Shown here piece after piece: positions 55,473 through 64,000 of a DNA stretch of 64,000 bases. The position numbers and the translations under genes were made by a program. The notes below the pieces were generated by a model that saw only the letters and a program-made list of their open reading frames with translations, ran no database searches and was not told the origin of the DNA. Location: contig NZ_JAGHRB010000008.1 of assembly GCF_017743995.1 (NCBI RefSeq), positions 124,001 through 188,000 on the forward strand, written 5' to 3'. The first letter of the stretch is position 1. Every line of letters begins with the position of its first letter. The DNA comes from Ruegeria sp. R13_0 (lineage in GTDB: Bacteria > Pseudomonadota > Alphaproteobacteria > Rhodobacterales > Rhodobacteraceae).

Positions 55473-56312
55473 ATGCGCATCGTTCCGGCGATCATTCTGG
55501 GAGTGGCCATCATTCTGGCTCCGATCATCTGGTACGTCTTTCCTTTGGTCGTCCCACTTGACGAGAATTTCGAAGGTCCCGCCATCGACTCAGGCGCTCG
55601 GATCGAGATTGAGATGCTCAGCCAACAGCTGGATGATATGCGCGAGCAGGTTGAACGGCTTTCGCTCGAGGTGTCACGCACCCAGAATGGTGCCGGGATC
55701 GTGCCGCAAGACAATTCGGCGGCGGATGACTATGGGTTTGACCGCTCGTCGCCCAATGAGATCATTGACGCTTATGCGCAGGTCGTCCTGATCGCCAACC
55801 GCAACAAGGTAAACCGGGAACTGGACTTGGCCGGTTCGTCCTTCTTGCGCGAAACATTCGGGCTACCGCGTGAGGATTTGACAGATGAATGCCAGTCGAT
55901 GACCAATCCACGGCTTGAGGAACTATTGGTGCTGGAAGAGGTCGGGCCGGTTCGGGTGCGGATGTTGAAACCTGCGGTTGATTCACTGCGGGCTGTATTC
56001 GAGAATATTCAACGCACCGACCCCGACCTTTATGCGCGTATCAATACGGCCGGGTCGTTGTGTGTGCGCCGTATTCGCGGGGCGACGTCTTCGGCTTCGG
56101 CCCATGCTTACGGTCTTGCGGTCGACCTGAATATCGACGGCGTTCTGGATACGCTGGGCGACGGAAAAACCCAGTTGGGTCTGACCATTCTGGCCGATTT
56201 CTTCCGCGAGGAAGGCTGGGTCTGGGGTGCTGCCTGGGGCCGTGAGGACTCGATGCATTTCGAGGTCAGCCGCAACAAGATCGAAGAGTGGCTTGAGGCC
56301 GGGCTGCTCTGA
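55473..56312 (+). CDS. Membrane-anchored M15-family peptidoglycan peptidase
   Basis: A 279-residue protein. It has an N-terminal membrane helix (about 3-28), a coiled coil (45-70) and an M15 metallopeptidase domain (about 170-275). The zinc ligands are visible: SAHAYGLAVD gives His211 and Asp218, and DSMHFEVS gives His262. Such enzymes cut peptide stems in peptidoglycan. In Acinetobacter the M15-type enzyme TagX is needed to fit the T6SS through the cell wall, so a TagX-like role is likely from the position beside the T6SS genes. Confidence 0.88.
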   Translation: MRIVPAIILGVAIILAPIIWYVFPLVVPLDENFEGPAIDSGARIEIEMLSQQLDDMREQVERLSLEVSRTQNGAGIVPQDNSAADDYGFDRSSPNEIIDAYAQVVLIANRNKVNRELDLAGSSFLRETFGLPREDLTDECQSMTNPRLEELLVLEEVGPVRVRMLKPAVDSLRAVFENIQRTDPDLYARINTAGSLCVRRIRGATSSASAHAYGLAVDLNIDGVLDTLGDGKTQLGLTILADFFREEGWVWGAAWGREDSMHFEVSRNKIEEWLEAGLL

Positions 56313-56337
56313 CCGCGCTTCTCATGCGGTTTGTGAA

Positions 56338-56350
56338 GTCTGTCACAGAC
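56338..56350. promoter_or_regulatory. Perfect palindrome upstream of the two-partner secretion genes
   Basis: GTCTGTCACAGAC is a perfect inverted repeat (6-1-6) in the 192 bp between the M15 gene and tpsB. It could be an operator for the TpsB-TpsA-caspase unit. No promoter consensus is clear beside it, although an AT-rich stretch (56362-56385) follows. Confidence 0.4.
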
Positions 56351-56504
56351 GTGATGCGCAACAAGGTAAATAAAGCGTTATCTATTCCAAAGGGGGCTGC
56401 GGAATGATCAGAACGACCTTGCCATGGTCCCTTCGATGGGATTTCCTTGAGACGTTTCTGGCTCATTGGTTGGGGCCGGTGTGGGTAAGGGGTGTTTGTC
56501 TGAC

Positions 56505-58220
56505 ATGACGCGGATCTGTCGTTTTCTGGTTTTGGCTTCCTGCGTCGTGATCGCGTCGACTGTTTTCTCCAAAATGGCGCAGGCGCAAAGCGCGTCGAAC
56601 CTTGCCCCATCCACCTTTCAGCCGCAGAACCAACGCAGCACTGGGCCAGTAACCGTAGCGCGCGATCCGGGTGCGCCGGTGCCCGAAGGTGCAGACAGGC
56701 TGTTTGTGACCGTGGGTCAGGTGCGGATCGAAGACGGTTTGCCCCAGATGGAGGCAGCCAATGCAGCCTTCATTGAGCGCCTGACTGGAAAGCGCGTGGC
56801 TGTGTCCGAGATTTTTGCGGCCACCAACAGATTGGAAAGCGCCTATACTAACGCTGGTTTTGTCCTCAGCCGGGTGGTCCTGCCGCAGCAGACCCTTCGC
56901 GATGGGGGCACGCTGCGCATCGTCGTGATCGACGGGTTCATCGAACGCATTGATGCCGAAAAAGTGCCTCAGCAAGCCCGAGAACGGGTGGTGATGATCA
57001 CCAAACCTCTGATCGGCAAACGGGGCGTCAAGCTGCAACAGATCGAACGTGCGCTTTTGCTGGCTGGGGACACGTTTGGCGTGCGATTGGCCTCGACCCT
57101 GTCGGCGGGCGATGCGCGGGGCGGTACCATTCTGACGCTGGATGGCGAGTTCAAAGAGATCACCGGCTCTTACGGCTTTGACAATACGCTGTCGGATGAG
57201 CTTGGCCCGGGCAACCTGAACCTCGGTCTTGAGGTCAACGGCGCGCTGGAGATGGGAGAGACCTTCTATTTCCGCGTCGGCGGTTCACCCAAACGGTTCT
57301 TCTCAAGCGATGCGCAGTACCGAATTGCGGCGGCGGGGGCGGTCTTTCCGATCGGATACGACGGGATGACGTTCAACGCCGAATACACGCTCAGCGAGGC
57401 GCAGCCGGATGCAGAGCTGGTGCCAAACACCAGTAAATTCGAACGCTTTTCCCTGCGGCTTTACTATCCTTGGGTGCGTACGCGGCGTCACAATCTGTCG
57501 TCGCAACTGATCCTGGACCGGATCAGCGACTCGCAGGATCTGATTGCCAGCTCAGGGTCACTACCGGTTTATGACGACGATCTCAGTGTCTTGCGGGCCA
57601 CGCTGGATGCAAGCTGGACCTACGACAATGGCGCGTTTCTGTCTGCCGGGGCTGTTTTGTCGCGCGGGCTGGATGCATTCGGTGCCAGTACCTCGGTCGG
57701 GGCGGGGGATCCCCCTTTGTCACGGCAAGGTGCCAGCGCGCAATTCACCAAGCTTGTGCTGTCGGCGCAGTATCAGCGCCCGTTGAACGCCAATTGGTCC
57801 GTGAACGTGAATGGCCGAATTCAATCCAGCTTTGGCGATCCGCTGGTCACGTCGGAACAGTTCAGTGTTGCCAGCTCCAGCGAGCTATCGACCTTCGACG
57901 CAGGCGATCTGCGCGGAGATGACGGCTGGGTCGCACGGGCCGAGCTTGGCCGGTCACAGCAGACGCAAGTGGCCGGCTTTCCAATCCTTTTCAAACCCTA
58001 TGTTTTTGGGGCCTACGGCGTGTTAGGTTTGGAACAACCCACTGTTCTGGAACAAGGCACAACCCGGGCATATGCCTACGGTTTGGGCTTTGATGTGTTT
58101 ACGATTGAGGACTCGACCTATCGGTCCGGGTCATTACGAGTGGAATATGGGAGGGGGGAACGTGATGACCTCGGGGAAGATGGAAACCGGTTCAGCATCA
58201 CTGCCAGCCGCCGCTTCTGA
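56505..58220 (+). CDS. TpsB, two-partner secretion outer-membrane transporter (ShlB/FhaC family)
   Basis: A 571-residue protein. A signal peptide covers about 1-27 (cut after AQAQ). POTRA domains cover about 60-230, with LFVTVGQVRIEDG and SRVVLPQQTLRDGGTLRIVV. The beta-barrel domain covers about 235-571 and ends in SITASRRF with a terminal Phe, as expected for outer-membrane barrels. It exports the TpsA protein encoded next. The start at 56505 gives the signal peptide; a frame 39 bp longer does not. It overlaps the tpsA frame by 56 bp. Confidence 0.92.
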   Translation: MTRICRFLVLASCVVIASTVFSKMAQAQSASNLAPSTFQPQNQRSTGPVTVARDPGAPVPEGADRLFVTVGQVRIEDGLPQMEAANAAFIERLTGKRVAVSEIFAATNRLESAYTNAGFVLSRVVLPQQTLRDGGTLRIVVIDGFIERIDAEKVPQQARERVVMITKPLIGKRGVKLQQIERALLLAGDTFGVRLASTLSAGDARGGTILTLDGEFKEITGSYGFDNTLSDELGPGNLNLGLEVNGALEMGETFYFRVGGSPKRFFSSDAQYRIAAAGAVFPIGYDGMTFNAEYTLSEAQPDAELVPNTSKFERFSLRLYYPWVRTRRHNLSSQLILDRISDSQDLIASSGSLPVYDDDLSVLRATLDASWTYDNGAFLSAGAVLSRGLDAFGASTSVGAGDPPLSRQGASAQFTKLVLSAQYQRPLNANWSVNVNGRIQSSFGDPLVTSEQFSVASSSELSTFDAGDLRGDDGWVARAELGRSQQTQVAGFPILFKPYVFGAYGVLGLEQPTVLEQGTTRAYAYGLGFDVFTIEDSTYRSGSLRVEYGRGERDDLGEDGNRFSITASRRF

Positions 58221-61200
58221 TGGTAGCGCAGCCATGACAGTCTCACGCCGCATTCTGCTGTCGGCCTCGACCGTGCTATGGGGCACGACCGCGCTGGCAC
58301 AATCCCTGCCGACCGGTGGGACGGTAGCTGCGGGTGATGTCGCGATCAGCCAACCCAACGGCAATCAGTTGAACATCACGCAGGGGTCGAATGCGGCCAT
58401 CGTGAATTGGAACGGGTTTTCGATTGGCTCCGGCTCGACCGTGAATATCAATCAGCCGGGCGCGCAAAGCGTGATCCTGAACCGGGTTACCGGGAATACA
58501 ACCAGTCAGATCCATGGACAGCTGAACGCCAACGGGCAGGTGCACCTCGTCAACCCGAACGGCATTTTCATCGGTCCGAATGGCCATGTGAATACTGGGG
58601 GCTTTGTGGCCTCGAGCCTGAATATCTCGGACGATGACTTTCTGAGCGGCCGCTATCACTATAACGGCAACGGGGCCTCGGCAGGGGTCGAGAACGCGGG
58701 CACGATTCACGTTGTTCCCGGCGGTTATGCAGCCTTGATCGGCGGCAAGGTGTCAAACTCGGGTGTGATCCGCGTGCCAATGGGCAAGGTGGGATTGGGC
58801 GCGGGAGAGCAAGTCACGCTCGACGTGTCCGGTGATGGGTTTCTACAGGTTGCGGTTCCTTCAAACAGTGATGACGCCGCGATGGAGGCTCTGGTCACCA
58901 ATTCGGGCCGCATCGAGGCGGATGGCGGAGTCGTTCACCTCAAGGCCGCCAGTGCCCGCGATGCAGCGCGCCGGGTCGTGAACATGTCTGGCGTGATCGA
59001 GGCGCGCTCGGTCGGCGGTGTGTCCGGAGCAGTTGTTCTGGGCGGCAGCGGCGGGGCCGTGCAGGTGTCGGGCCGCATTGATACCTCGGCGCGGGTGACA
59101 CTGGTCGAAGCGTCTCCGCGTCCGGTGGCCCGCGATCAGAACGGTGGGTCGATCACGATTACCGGTGAAGCAATCGAACTGGCCGGTGCGGCTCTGAGCG
59201 CAGACGGTGCGGGCACAGGACATGGTGGAAAGATCCGCGTTGGCGGTGACCTGCAAGGGGGCGGCGATCTGCAACGGGCCAGTACCACGCTGGTCGACAG
59301 CGCAACGGTAATCAGCGCCAATGGCGGAGATCAGGGTAATGGCGGTCTGATCATCGTTTGGTCGGATGACTACACATCGTTCTCGGGCTTCAACTCGGCC
59401 CGTGGGGGCGATCTGGCCGGGGATGGTGGTTTTGTCGAAGTGTCGGGTAAGCTGGCGCTCAACTATGAGGGTCTGACCGATACGCGGGCACCGTTTGGTG
59501 CATATGGCACGCTGCTGCTAGACCCCACGAACATCACCGTTTCTGATACAGCGACAGGTCCGGGTTCAGTCACTCCGGGTACAATTGAATCGAACCTTGG
59601 TTTCGGTAACGTCACTCTGACGACCGCGGGAAGCGGCACTCTCCAACCGAACGGAGACCCGATCGACCTTGGGGGCGACGATTCCCAGGTTGGCACAATC
59701 ACCGTCGACGATCCGATCACGTGGGGCAACGGCTCTCGGTTAACGCTGCTTGCCAATGATTCGATCACGATCAACGCTGCGATCACCGCGACAAGCGGCG
59801 AGTTGGAACTGAACGCCGCCACAACGATTGGCACCGGCGCAGGTGGAACAATCAACGTCGATACCTTTACGCTTACGAATGGCGCCTGGTCACAGGTAAG
59901 TTCCACGCTCCCAAGTTTCTCGGCGGCAACGCTTGATATTGCGTCCGGCGCAACATTCACCCGTGCGCTCGGTGGCACGGGTGCTGCCGGGTCGCCATTT
60001 CTGCTGACGGACGTGTTTGGCCTTCAAGGCATTTCGGACGGCAACAGCTACGCCCTGGCCAATTCTATCAGTGCCGCGCCACTCAGTTCGTTCGATCCAA
60101 TCGACTTTGCGGGTGGTACACTTGAAGGCAACGGCTTTTCGATAAACGGCCTCACCATTTCGACCAGTTCGTTCGGCGGCCTGTTCAACAATCTAGACGG
60201 CAACGTTCAAAACCTGCGCATCAACGGGGCCAGCGTTTCCTCAGGTGGAGGCGGTATCTTGGCGGGAACAAACGGAGGCACGATCTCCGGCGTTTCGGTA
60301 TCCGGTAGCTTTTCCAGCAGTGACGAACAGGCCGGTGGTCTTGTTGGTTTCAACGATGGCACAATCATTGACAGTTTCTCGACAGCCAGTGTGACCGTCG
60401 CCACGACCGAGGCCAACTTGGTTGTCGCGGGCGGTTTGGTCGGCGAAAACAACGGAACCATCACTCGGTCTCACGCTACAGGAACCGTCAGTGGTTCTAC
60501 GGCGGGTGATTTTTCCGTTGGCGGCTTGGTGGGTGACAACAACGGCCTCGTCCAGGATTCCTATGCAACCGGAAGTGTCTCAGGCTCCAACCAGAGTTCA
60601 GCGCCCGGAGACTCGGCGACGCTTGGAGGCCTCGTAGGCTTCAACAATGGCGGCACAGTTGCCCGAAGCTATTCAACGGGCGGTGCCAGTTTTTCAGGTC
60701 CCAACACGCCAACACTCGGTGGGTTAGTCGGTTCAAACTCTGGATCTGTGTCAGGGTCCTTCTGGAACACCGATACCTCTGGTCTGGCCACTAGCGCCGG
60801 GGGCACAGCAATCACCACAGCGCAGCTTCAGGATACCGTTGGGTTCTTTAACCTTGCGTCGGCTCAAGGGTGGGACTTTACCAACACGTGGGCACCGGGA
60901 ACGAGCGACCCGGACGGCGGGTCAAACCCGTTGCACTACACGACCTCACCGGTCCTGTTTGTCGTGCCTGACACGCTTCTCATCCCCGAAGGTGAGGCTG
61001 AAACGACGACAGGCACGGGTACAATTTCTGGTGGCCCGTCTGTCTTTCGGTTCGGGCCGTCGGGTGACTCTCTGGACACGTCCCCGATCTTTGAGACTTT
61101 GACGTTCGCCAGTACCGAGAACGGGACTACGACCTACACCGTGGATACAAGCTCACTCCTGAGTATCTCGGAGGTGTTCTATACCGTTTCTGCGCTGCCT

Positions 61201-61809
61201 GGCACGGCCATCATCGGGAACACGGTCATTCCGACCCCACCGACCCCAACTATTGAAATCACCCCGACCGTGGATACGACCATCACCGGCGGCGGCGGAG
61301 GTGGCGGCGGTGGTACTACGACCACAACAACAACCGAAGCAGAAGCGGCGCTTGGTACGGTCGAGAATGCGTCGCAGGACTTTGACGAGGTGATCTCTTC
61401 CTGTGCGGAACAGGGCAATAATGTCAGCGCCTATCTGGCCTGTATCGCCGATGCGATGGACGAATACGCCTCGGACCTCGATGCGATCGTGCAGGGGCTG
61501 CCGCCGGGTCTGGAATCGGTTGGCGATATCATCCGTGGCGCAAGTGCCGGTATTCGCGCGGCGGGTGAAGATGCCAACCGTCGTCTGGCACTTGCCACCA
61601 CCGCTGAGGAGCGGGAGACGATCCGCCGCGAGGCCGTGCAGGAAGCGCGCCGTCAGATCCGTCAGGCGCAGCGTGAAATTCGCAAGGCGATCACATTGAT
61701 ACGAGCAACCGACCCGGAGCTTGTCAGCATCCAGAACCAGCAGGTAGATACAATCGTGGCTGCTGTTGGTCAGGCCGAGATTGGCCTGTCGCGCGCCATC
61801 GGTCTTTAA
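58165..61809 (+). CDS. TpsA, filamentous haemagglutinin-type exoprotein
   Basis: A 1214-residue protein. An extended signal region ends in TALAQ (about residue 49). The TPS secretion domain (about 55-280) has NLNITQGSNAAIVNWNGFSI and the VNPNGI motif. A beta-helix part follows, then GLUG-type repeats (GGLVGENNGT, about 730-860), a Gly/Thr-rich stretch, and a helical C-terminus (about 1060-1214). The start at 58165 follows GGGAGGGG but overlaps tpsB; ATG at 58234 is an alternative. It is exported by TpsB and probably acts in adhesion or biofilm. It is short for an adhesin of this kind, and no CDI toxin end is seen. Confidence 0.88.
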   Translation: MTSGKMETGSASLPAAASDGSAAMTVSRRILLSASTVLWGTTALAQSLPTGGTVAAGDVAISQPNGNQLNITQGSNAAIVNWNGFSIGSGSTVNINQPGAQSVILNRVTGNTTSQIHGQLNANGQVHLVNPNGIFIGPNGHVNTGGFVASSLNISDDDFLSGRYHYNGNGASAGVENAGTIHVVPGGYAALIGGKVSNSGVIRVPMGKVGLGAGEQVTLDVSGDGFLQVAVPSNSDDAAMEALVTNSGRIEADGGVVHLKAASARDAARRVVNMSGVIEARSVGGVSGAVVLGGSGGAVQVSGRIDTSARVTLVEASPRPVARDQNGGSITITGEAIELAGAALSADGAGTGHGGKIRVGGDLQGGGDLQRASTTLVDSATVISANGGDQGNGGLIIVWSDDYTSFSGFNSARGGDLAGDGGFVEVSGKLALNYEGLTDTRAPFGAYGTLLLDPTNITVSDTATGPGSVTPGTIESNLGFGNVTLTTAGSGTLQPNGDPIDLGGDDSQVGTITVDDPITWGNGSRLTLLANDSITINAAITATSGELELNAATTIGTGAGGTINVDTFTLTNGAWSQVSSTLPSFSAATLDIASGATFTRALGGTGAAGSPFLLTDVFGLQGISDGNSYALANSISAAPLSSFDPIDFAGGTLEGNGFSINGLTISTSSFGGLFNNLDGNVQNLRINGASVSSGGGGILAGTNGGTISGVSVSGSFSSSDEQAGGLVGFNDGTIIDSFSTASVTVATTEANLVVAGGLVGENNGTITRSHATGTVSGSTAGDFSVGGLVGDNNGLVQDSYATGSVSGSNQSSAPGDSATLGGLVGFNNGGTVARSYSTGGASFSGPNTPTLGGLVGSNSGSVSGSFWNTDTSGLATSAGGTAITTAQLQDTVGFFNLASAQGWDFTNTWAPGTSDPDGGSNPLHYTTSPVLFVVPDTLLIPEGEAETTTGTGTISGGPSVFRFGPSGDSLDTSPIFETLTFASTENGTTTYTVDTSSLLSISEVFYTVSALPGTAIIGNTVIPTPPTPTIEITPTVDTTITGGGGGGGGGTTTTTTTEAEAALGTVENASQDFDEVISSCAEQGNNVSAYLACIADAMDEYASDLDAIVQGLPPGLESVGDIIRGASAGIRAAGEDANRRLALATTAEERETIRREAVQEARRQIRQAQREIRKAITLIRATDPELVSIQNQQVDTIVAAVGQAEIGLSRAIGL

Positions 61810-61830
61810 CCCCATGGAGGCTCTGCGCCC

Positions 61831-63762
61831 ATGTTCCTGATCCGTCTTTGCGCGGCCATGCTTTTGACCCTGTTCAGCGCCCTCGCGGCGTTGGCAGACA
61901 AACGCGTGGCGCTGATCATCGGGAACTCGGATTACCAGACCGTCGGGGCGCTCGACAATCCGATCAACGATGCCTCGGATCTGGCCATCGCGCTTGAGGG
62001 GCTGGGGTTCGACGTTTTTCTCGGCACCGATTTGAACAGGTATGAGATGCTGTCTCTGGCTGAATCCTATGGCGCGACCGCTGCGGATTCTGATGTCTCT
62101 TTGCTGTTTTATGCAGGCCACGGCTTTCAGGTCGACGGGCGCAATTATCTGGTTCCGGTCGATGCCAACCTGACCAGTGCTGCGGATATTCCTGAACAGA
62201 CCGTAGCTATGGAGGAGTTCGTTTCGCGGATGGAACGGTCCGACGGCATTCGATTGGTGTTTCTGGACGCCTGCCGCGACAACCCGTTCGAAGATGGTGT
62301 GCTGAGCGTCGACGAAGGTCTGGCCCGTGTCGGCAGCGCCGCCGATTTCCTATTCGCCTACGCCACACAGCCCGACAACGTGGCCTTCGACGGTACCGGG
62401 CGGAACAGTTTTTTTACCGAAGCGCTGCTGAGCCATATTTACACGCCGGGACAGGATATCTCGGACCTGCTGATCTCGGTCCGCAAGGATGTTCTGGCGG
62501 CGACTGGCGGGCGGCAGATCCCGTGGGACAATTCCTCGCTGACGCGGCAATTCCGGTTCGACAACAGCCCGGTGACAGCATCAGAAGAGACCTTGCTGTG
62601 GCAGGTGGCGGCCAATGCGCAGGATGCCTCTCTGATGCAGCTCTATATTGACCGCTACCCACAGGGCGCGCATGCCACTGAGGTTGTTGCGTTTCTGGAT
62701 GAGGCCGGGCAGGGCGGCACCCAGACCCGTGCGCTGAGCGTCGAAGACCAGGACGAACAGGCCGAGCGTCTTTGGAAACTGGCTCAACGCAGCCGGATGC
62801 GGCCTCTGCTGGAGTTTTACCTAGAGCAATACCCCGATGGCAGCCACGCCGCGCAGGCGCAGCGGCTGATCGCATCAATCCCAAGGCCCGAGGACAGCAC
62901 GCCGGGCGGCATTTGTGAGCGGCTCGCGACCCATCCTCGCGACCGGACGGCCAGTATTACCGGCGTTCCTTTCAGCCGGTTGCAGGAAAACGCGCTGACC
63001 GCCATTCAGGCCTGCAGCGCGGCGGCGGCCCAGTCGCCAGAGCTGTCGCACTATGTGGCACTGTTAGCGCGAGCGACGATTGCAGCGGGGGATGTGGAAC
63101 GAGCCGTGACCCTCTACAAACAGGCTGCTGCCGAAGGGGACTTGCGGGCGATGGTATCCTTGGCGCAACTGCATGAAAGCGGCACCGGCGTCCCTCAGGA
63201 CATGGGCACAGCGCTGGACTTGTATGAGCGCGCGGCGGAAGGGGGCAGCGCCGATGCCATGATCAACCTCGCCGTTACCCTGTTTGAAGGTCAGATCGTT
63301 CCCAAAGATGACGCACGCGCCGTCGCGCTTTTACAGCAAGCCGCTGACGGGGGATCGGCCAAGGCGACGTTCAATCTTGGCGTGCTGGCGCAAGATGGTG
63401 CTGCCGGCGAACCCGAGCAGGCATTGGGCTACTTCCAGAAAGCAGCGCGTGATGGTGAATATCAGGGCTATCTGGCGGCAGCGATCCTTCTGGACGAAGG
63501 GCGCGGTGTGCCGCGCGATCCGCTTGAGGCCGCGCGGATGCTTCTGCGCGGAACCGCTGAGGATAACGGAGCGATCCTCGATCAGCTATCCCTCGCCTCA
63601 GACCAATGGTCGCGCGACACCCTGATGGAGGTTCAACGGCTGCTGCAAAAGGCGGGCTACTACAACAGCTCCATCGACGGCGTGCCGGGGCCGAATTTCA
63701 TTTCGGCCCTGCGGCAATGGCGCAGCGGTGGGTTCGACCCGATCATTCTGGCCGAGAACTGA
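61831..63762 (+). CDS. Secreted caspase-like (C14) protein with Sel1 repeats
   Basis: A 643-residue protein with a signal peptide (about 1-22, cut after AALA). A caspase-like domain (about 23-250) keeps the catalytic pair: His97 in YAGHG and Cys148 in LDACRDNP. Middle tetratricopeptide-like stretches follow, then Sel1 repeats (about 425-580; EGGSADAMINLAV) and a C-terminal peptidoglycan-binding-like segment (about 590-640). It lies 21 bp after tpsA in the same operon, so it may act on TpsA or on cell-envelope proteins. The signal peptide places it in the periplasm, unlike many bacterial caspase homologues. Confidence 0.88.
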   Translation: MFLIRLCAAMLLTLFSALAALADKRVALIIGNSDYQTVGALDNPINDASDLAIALEGLGFDVFLGTDLNRYEMLSLAESYGATAADSDVSLLFYAGHGFQVDGRNYLVPVDANLTSAADIPEQTVAMEEFVSRMERSDGIRLVFLDACRDNPFEDGVLSVDEGLARVGSAADFLFAYATQPDNVAFDGTGRNSFFTEALLSHIYTPGQDISDLLISVRKDVLAATGGRQIPWDNSSLTRQFRFDNSPVTASEETLLWQVAANAQDASLMQLYIDRYPQGAHATEVVAFLDEAGQGGTQTRALSVEDQDEQAERLWKLAQRSRMRPLLEFYLEQYPDGSHAAQAQRLIASIPRPEDSTPGGICERLATHPRDRTASITGVPFSRLQENALTAIQACSAAAAQSPELSHYVALLARATIAAGDVERAVTLYKQAAAEGDLRAMVSLAQLHESGTGVPQDMGTALDLYERAAEGGSADAMINLAVTLFEGQIVPKDDARAVALLQQAADGGSAKATFNLGVLAQDGAAGEPEQALGYFQKAARDGEYQGYLAAAILLDEGRGVPRDPLEAARMLLRGTAEDNGAILDQLSLASDQWSRDTLMEVQRLLQKAGYYNSSIDGVPGPNFISALRQWRSGGFDPIILAEN

Positions 63763-63764
63763 GT

Positions 63765-64000
63765 CTAGTTGACGGGCACAAACTCAATCCGCCGATTGCG
63801 GCGCTTGCCGTCTGCGGTGTCATTCGACACAACCGGGCGGCTTTCGCCATAACCAACCGTTAATAGACGTTCCGGAGCGATCCCCTGATCGACCAGATAG
63901 GTGTTGACCGCCTGTGCACGACGTTCGCTGAGAACACGGTTGGCCTCATCCGAGCCATCGCTGTCCGTGTGCCCGCCGATCTCGATCTTCAGGTCCGGGC
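63765..64000 (-). CDS. C-terminal end of an OmpA-family protein
   Basis: A minus-strand frame enters from the right edge and stops at 63765-63767. The visible 77 residues form most of an OmpA domain: IEIGGHTDSDGSDEANRVLS, then LLTVGYGESRPV and ending RRNRRIEFVPVN. This is the peptidoglycan-binding part. The start lies outside the window. It is convergent with the caspase gene, 2 bp apart. Confidence 0.92.
   Translation of the reverse strand, partial: PDLKIEIGGHTDSDGSDEANRVLSERRAQAVNTYLVDQGIAPERLLTVGYGESRPVVSNDTADGKRRNRRIEFVPVN

Noticed and set aside
61285-61335. Phase-variable homopolymer tract in tpsA
   Set aside because: The Gly/Thr stretch is encoded by mixed GGC/GGT/GGA and ACT/ACG/ACA codons, so no long single-base run exists to slip.
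58165-61809. Contact-dependent inhibition (CdiA) toxin
   Set aside because: No VENN-type motif, toxin C-terminal domain or following immunity gene. The C-terminus is a helical region and the next gene is a caspase-like protein.

Overview
The window comes from a GC-rich alphaproteobacterium. The most likely group is marine Rhodobacterales (Roseobacter clade). The basis is the codon use, the zinc-uptake cluster with its His-rich Zur, the NavBac-type sodium channel, and a type VI secretion (T6SS) layout that resembles alphaproteobacterial imp clusters. No rRNA, tRNA, CRISPR array, insertion sequence or prophage was seen. Nearly all of the sequence is coding, in long same-strand operons with 1-8 bp overlaps.

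Layout. (1) 1-1933: tail of a probable ExbB, two ExbD proteins (the second has Asn for the proton-carrying Asp) and a TonB. (2) 1936-4119: Tex. (3) 4275-7542: zinc regulon, znuA divergent from zur-znuC-znuB, with Zur-box-like sites between them. (4) 7549-16405: a type I secretion-like unit, HlyD adaptor plus two ABC exporter-like proteins whose nucleotide-binding domains have both lost the Walker A, signature, Walker B Asp and H-loop residues, divergent from a 1183-residue cadherin/PA14 surface protein. (5) 16418-19653: a second Ton-like motor, small secreted protein, ExbB, ExbD, ExbD, and a protein with a TonB-type SxxxH anchor that ends in a BON-like/DUF4384 module instead of a TonB C-terminal domain. 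(6) 20021-51247: the T6SS operon tssA-B-C-hcp-tagJ-E-F-G-H, then two lysine-rich unknowns, a voltage-gated Na+ channel, a 1429-residue TssB/TssC-like fusion with a 700-residue acidic repeat linker, vgrG, an accessory gene, PAAR, FHA protein, tssK, tssL (with OmpA domain), tssM, tagF and a PP2C phosphatase. (7) 51250-56312: an unknown protein, a PpkA-type kinase with DUF4384, an OmpA-like protein, and a divergent M15 peptidase. (8) 56505-63762: a two-partner secretion pair (TpsB/TpsA) followed by a periplasmic caspase-like protein with Sel1 repeats. (9) 63765-64000: C-terminus of another OmpA-family protein.

How the parts may work together. The T6SS has all core parts except the lipoprotein TssJ. 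TssL has its own peptidoglycan-binding domain, and an OmpA-like protein and an M15 peptidase are close by. Threonine phosphorylation control is complete: kinase, phosphatase, FHA protein and a TVIRP motif in TssL. The kinase and the TonB-like protein upstream of tssA share a related periplasmic module (two cysteines plus DUF4384), so an ExbBD motor may be wired into T6SS control. The least explained part is the block 30792-38847: two basic unknown proteins, a sodium channel and a giant acidic sheath-like fusion, all inside the T6SS operon with the channel and fusion genes overlapping by 8 bp. That block and the degenerate ABC pair are the best candidates for undescribed biology here.
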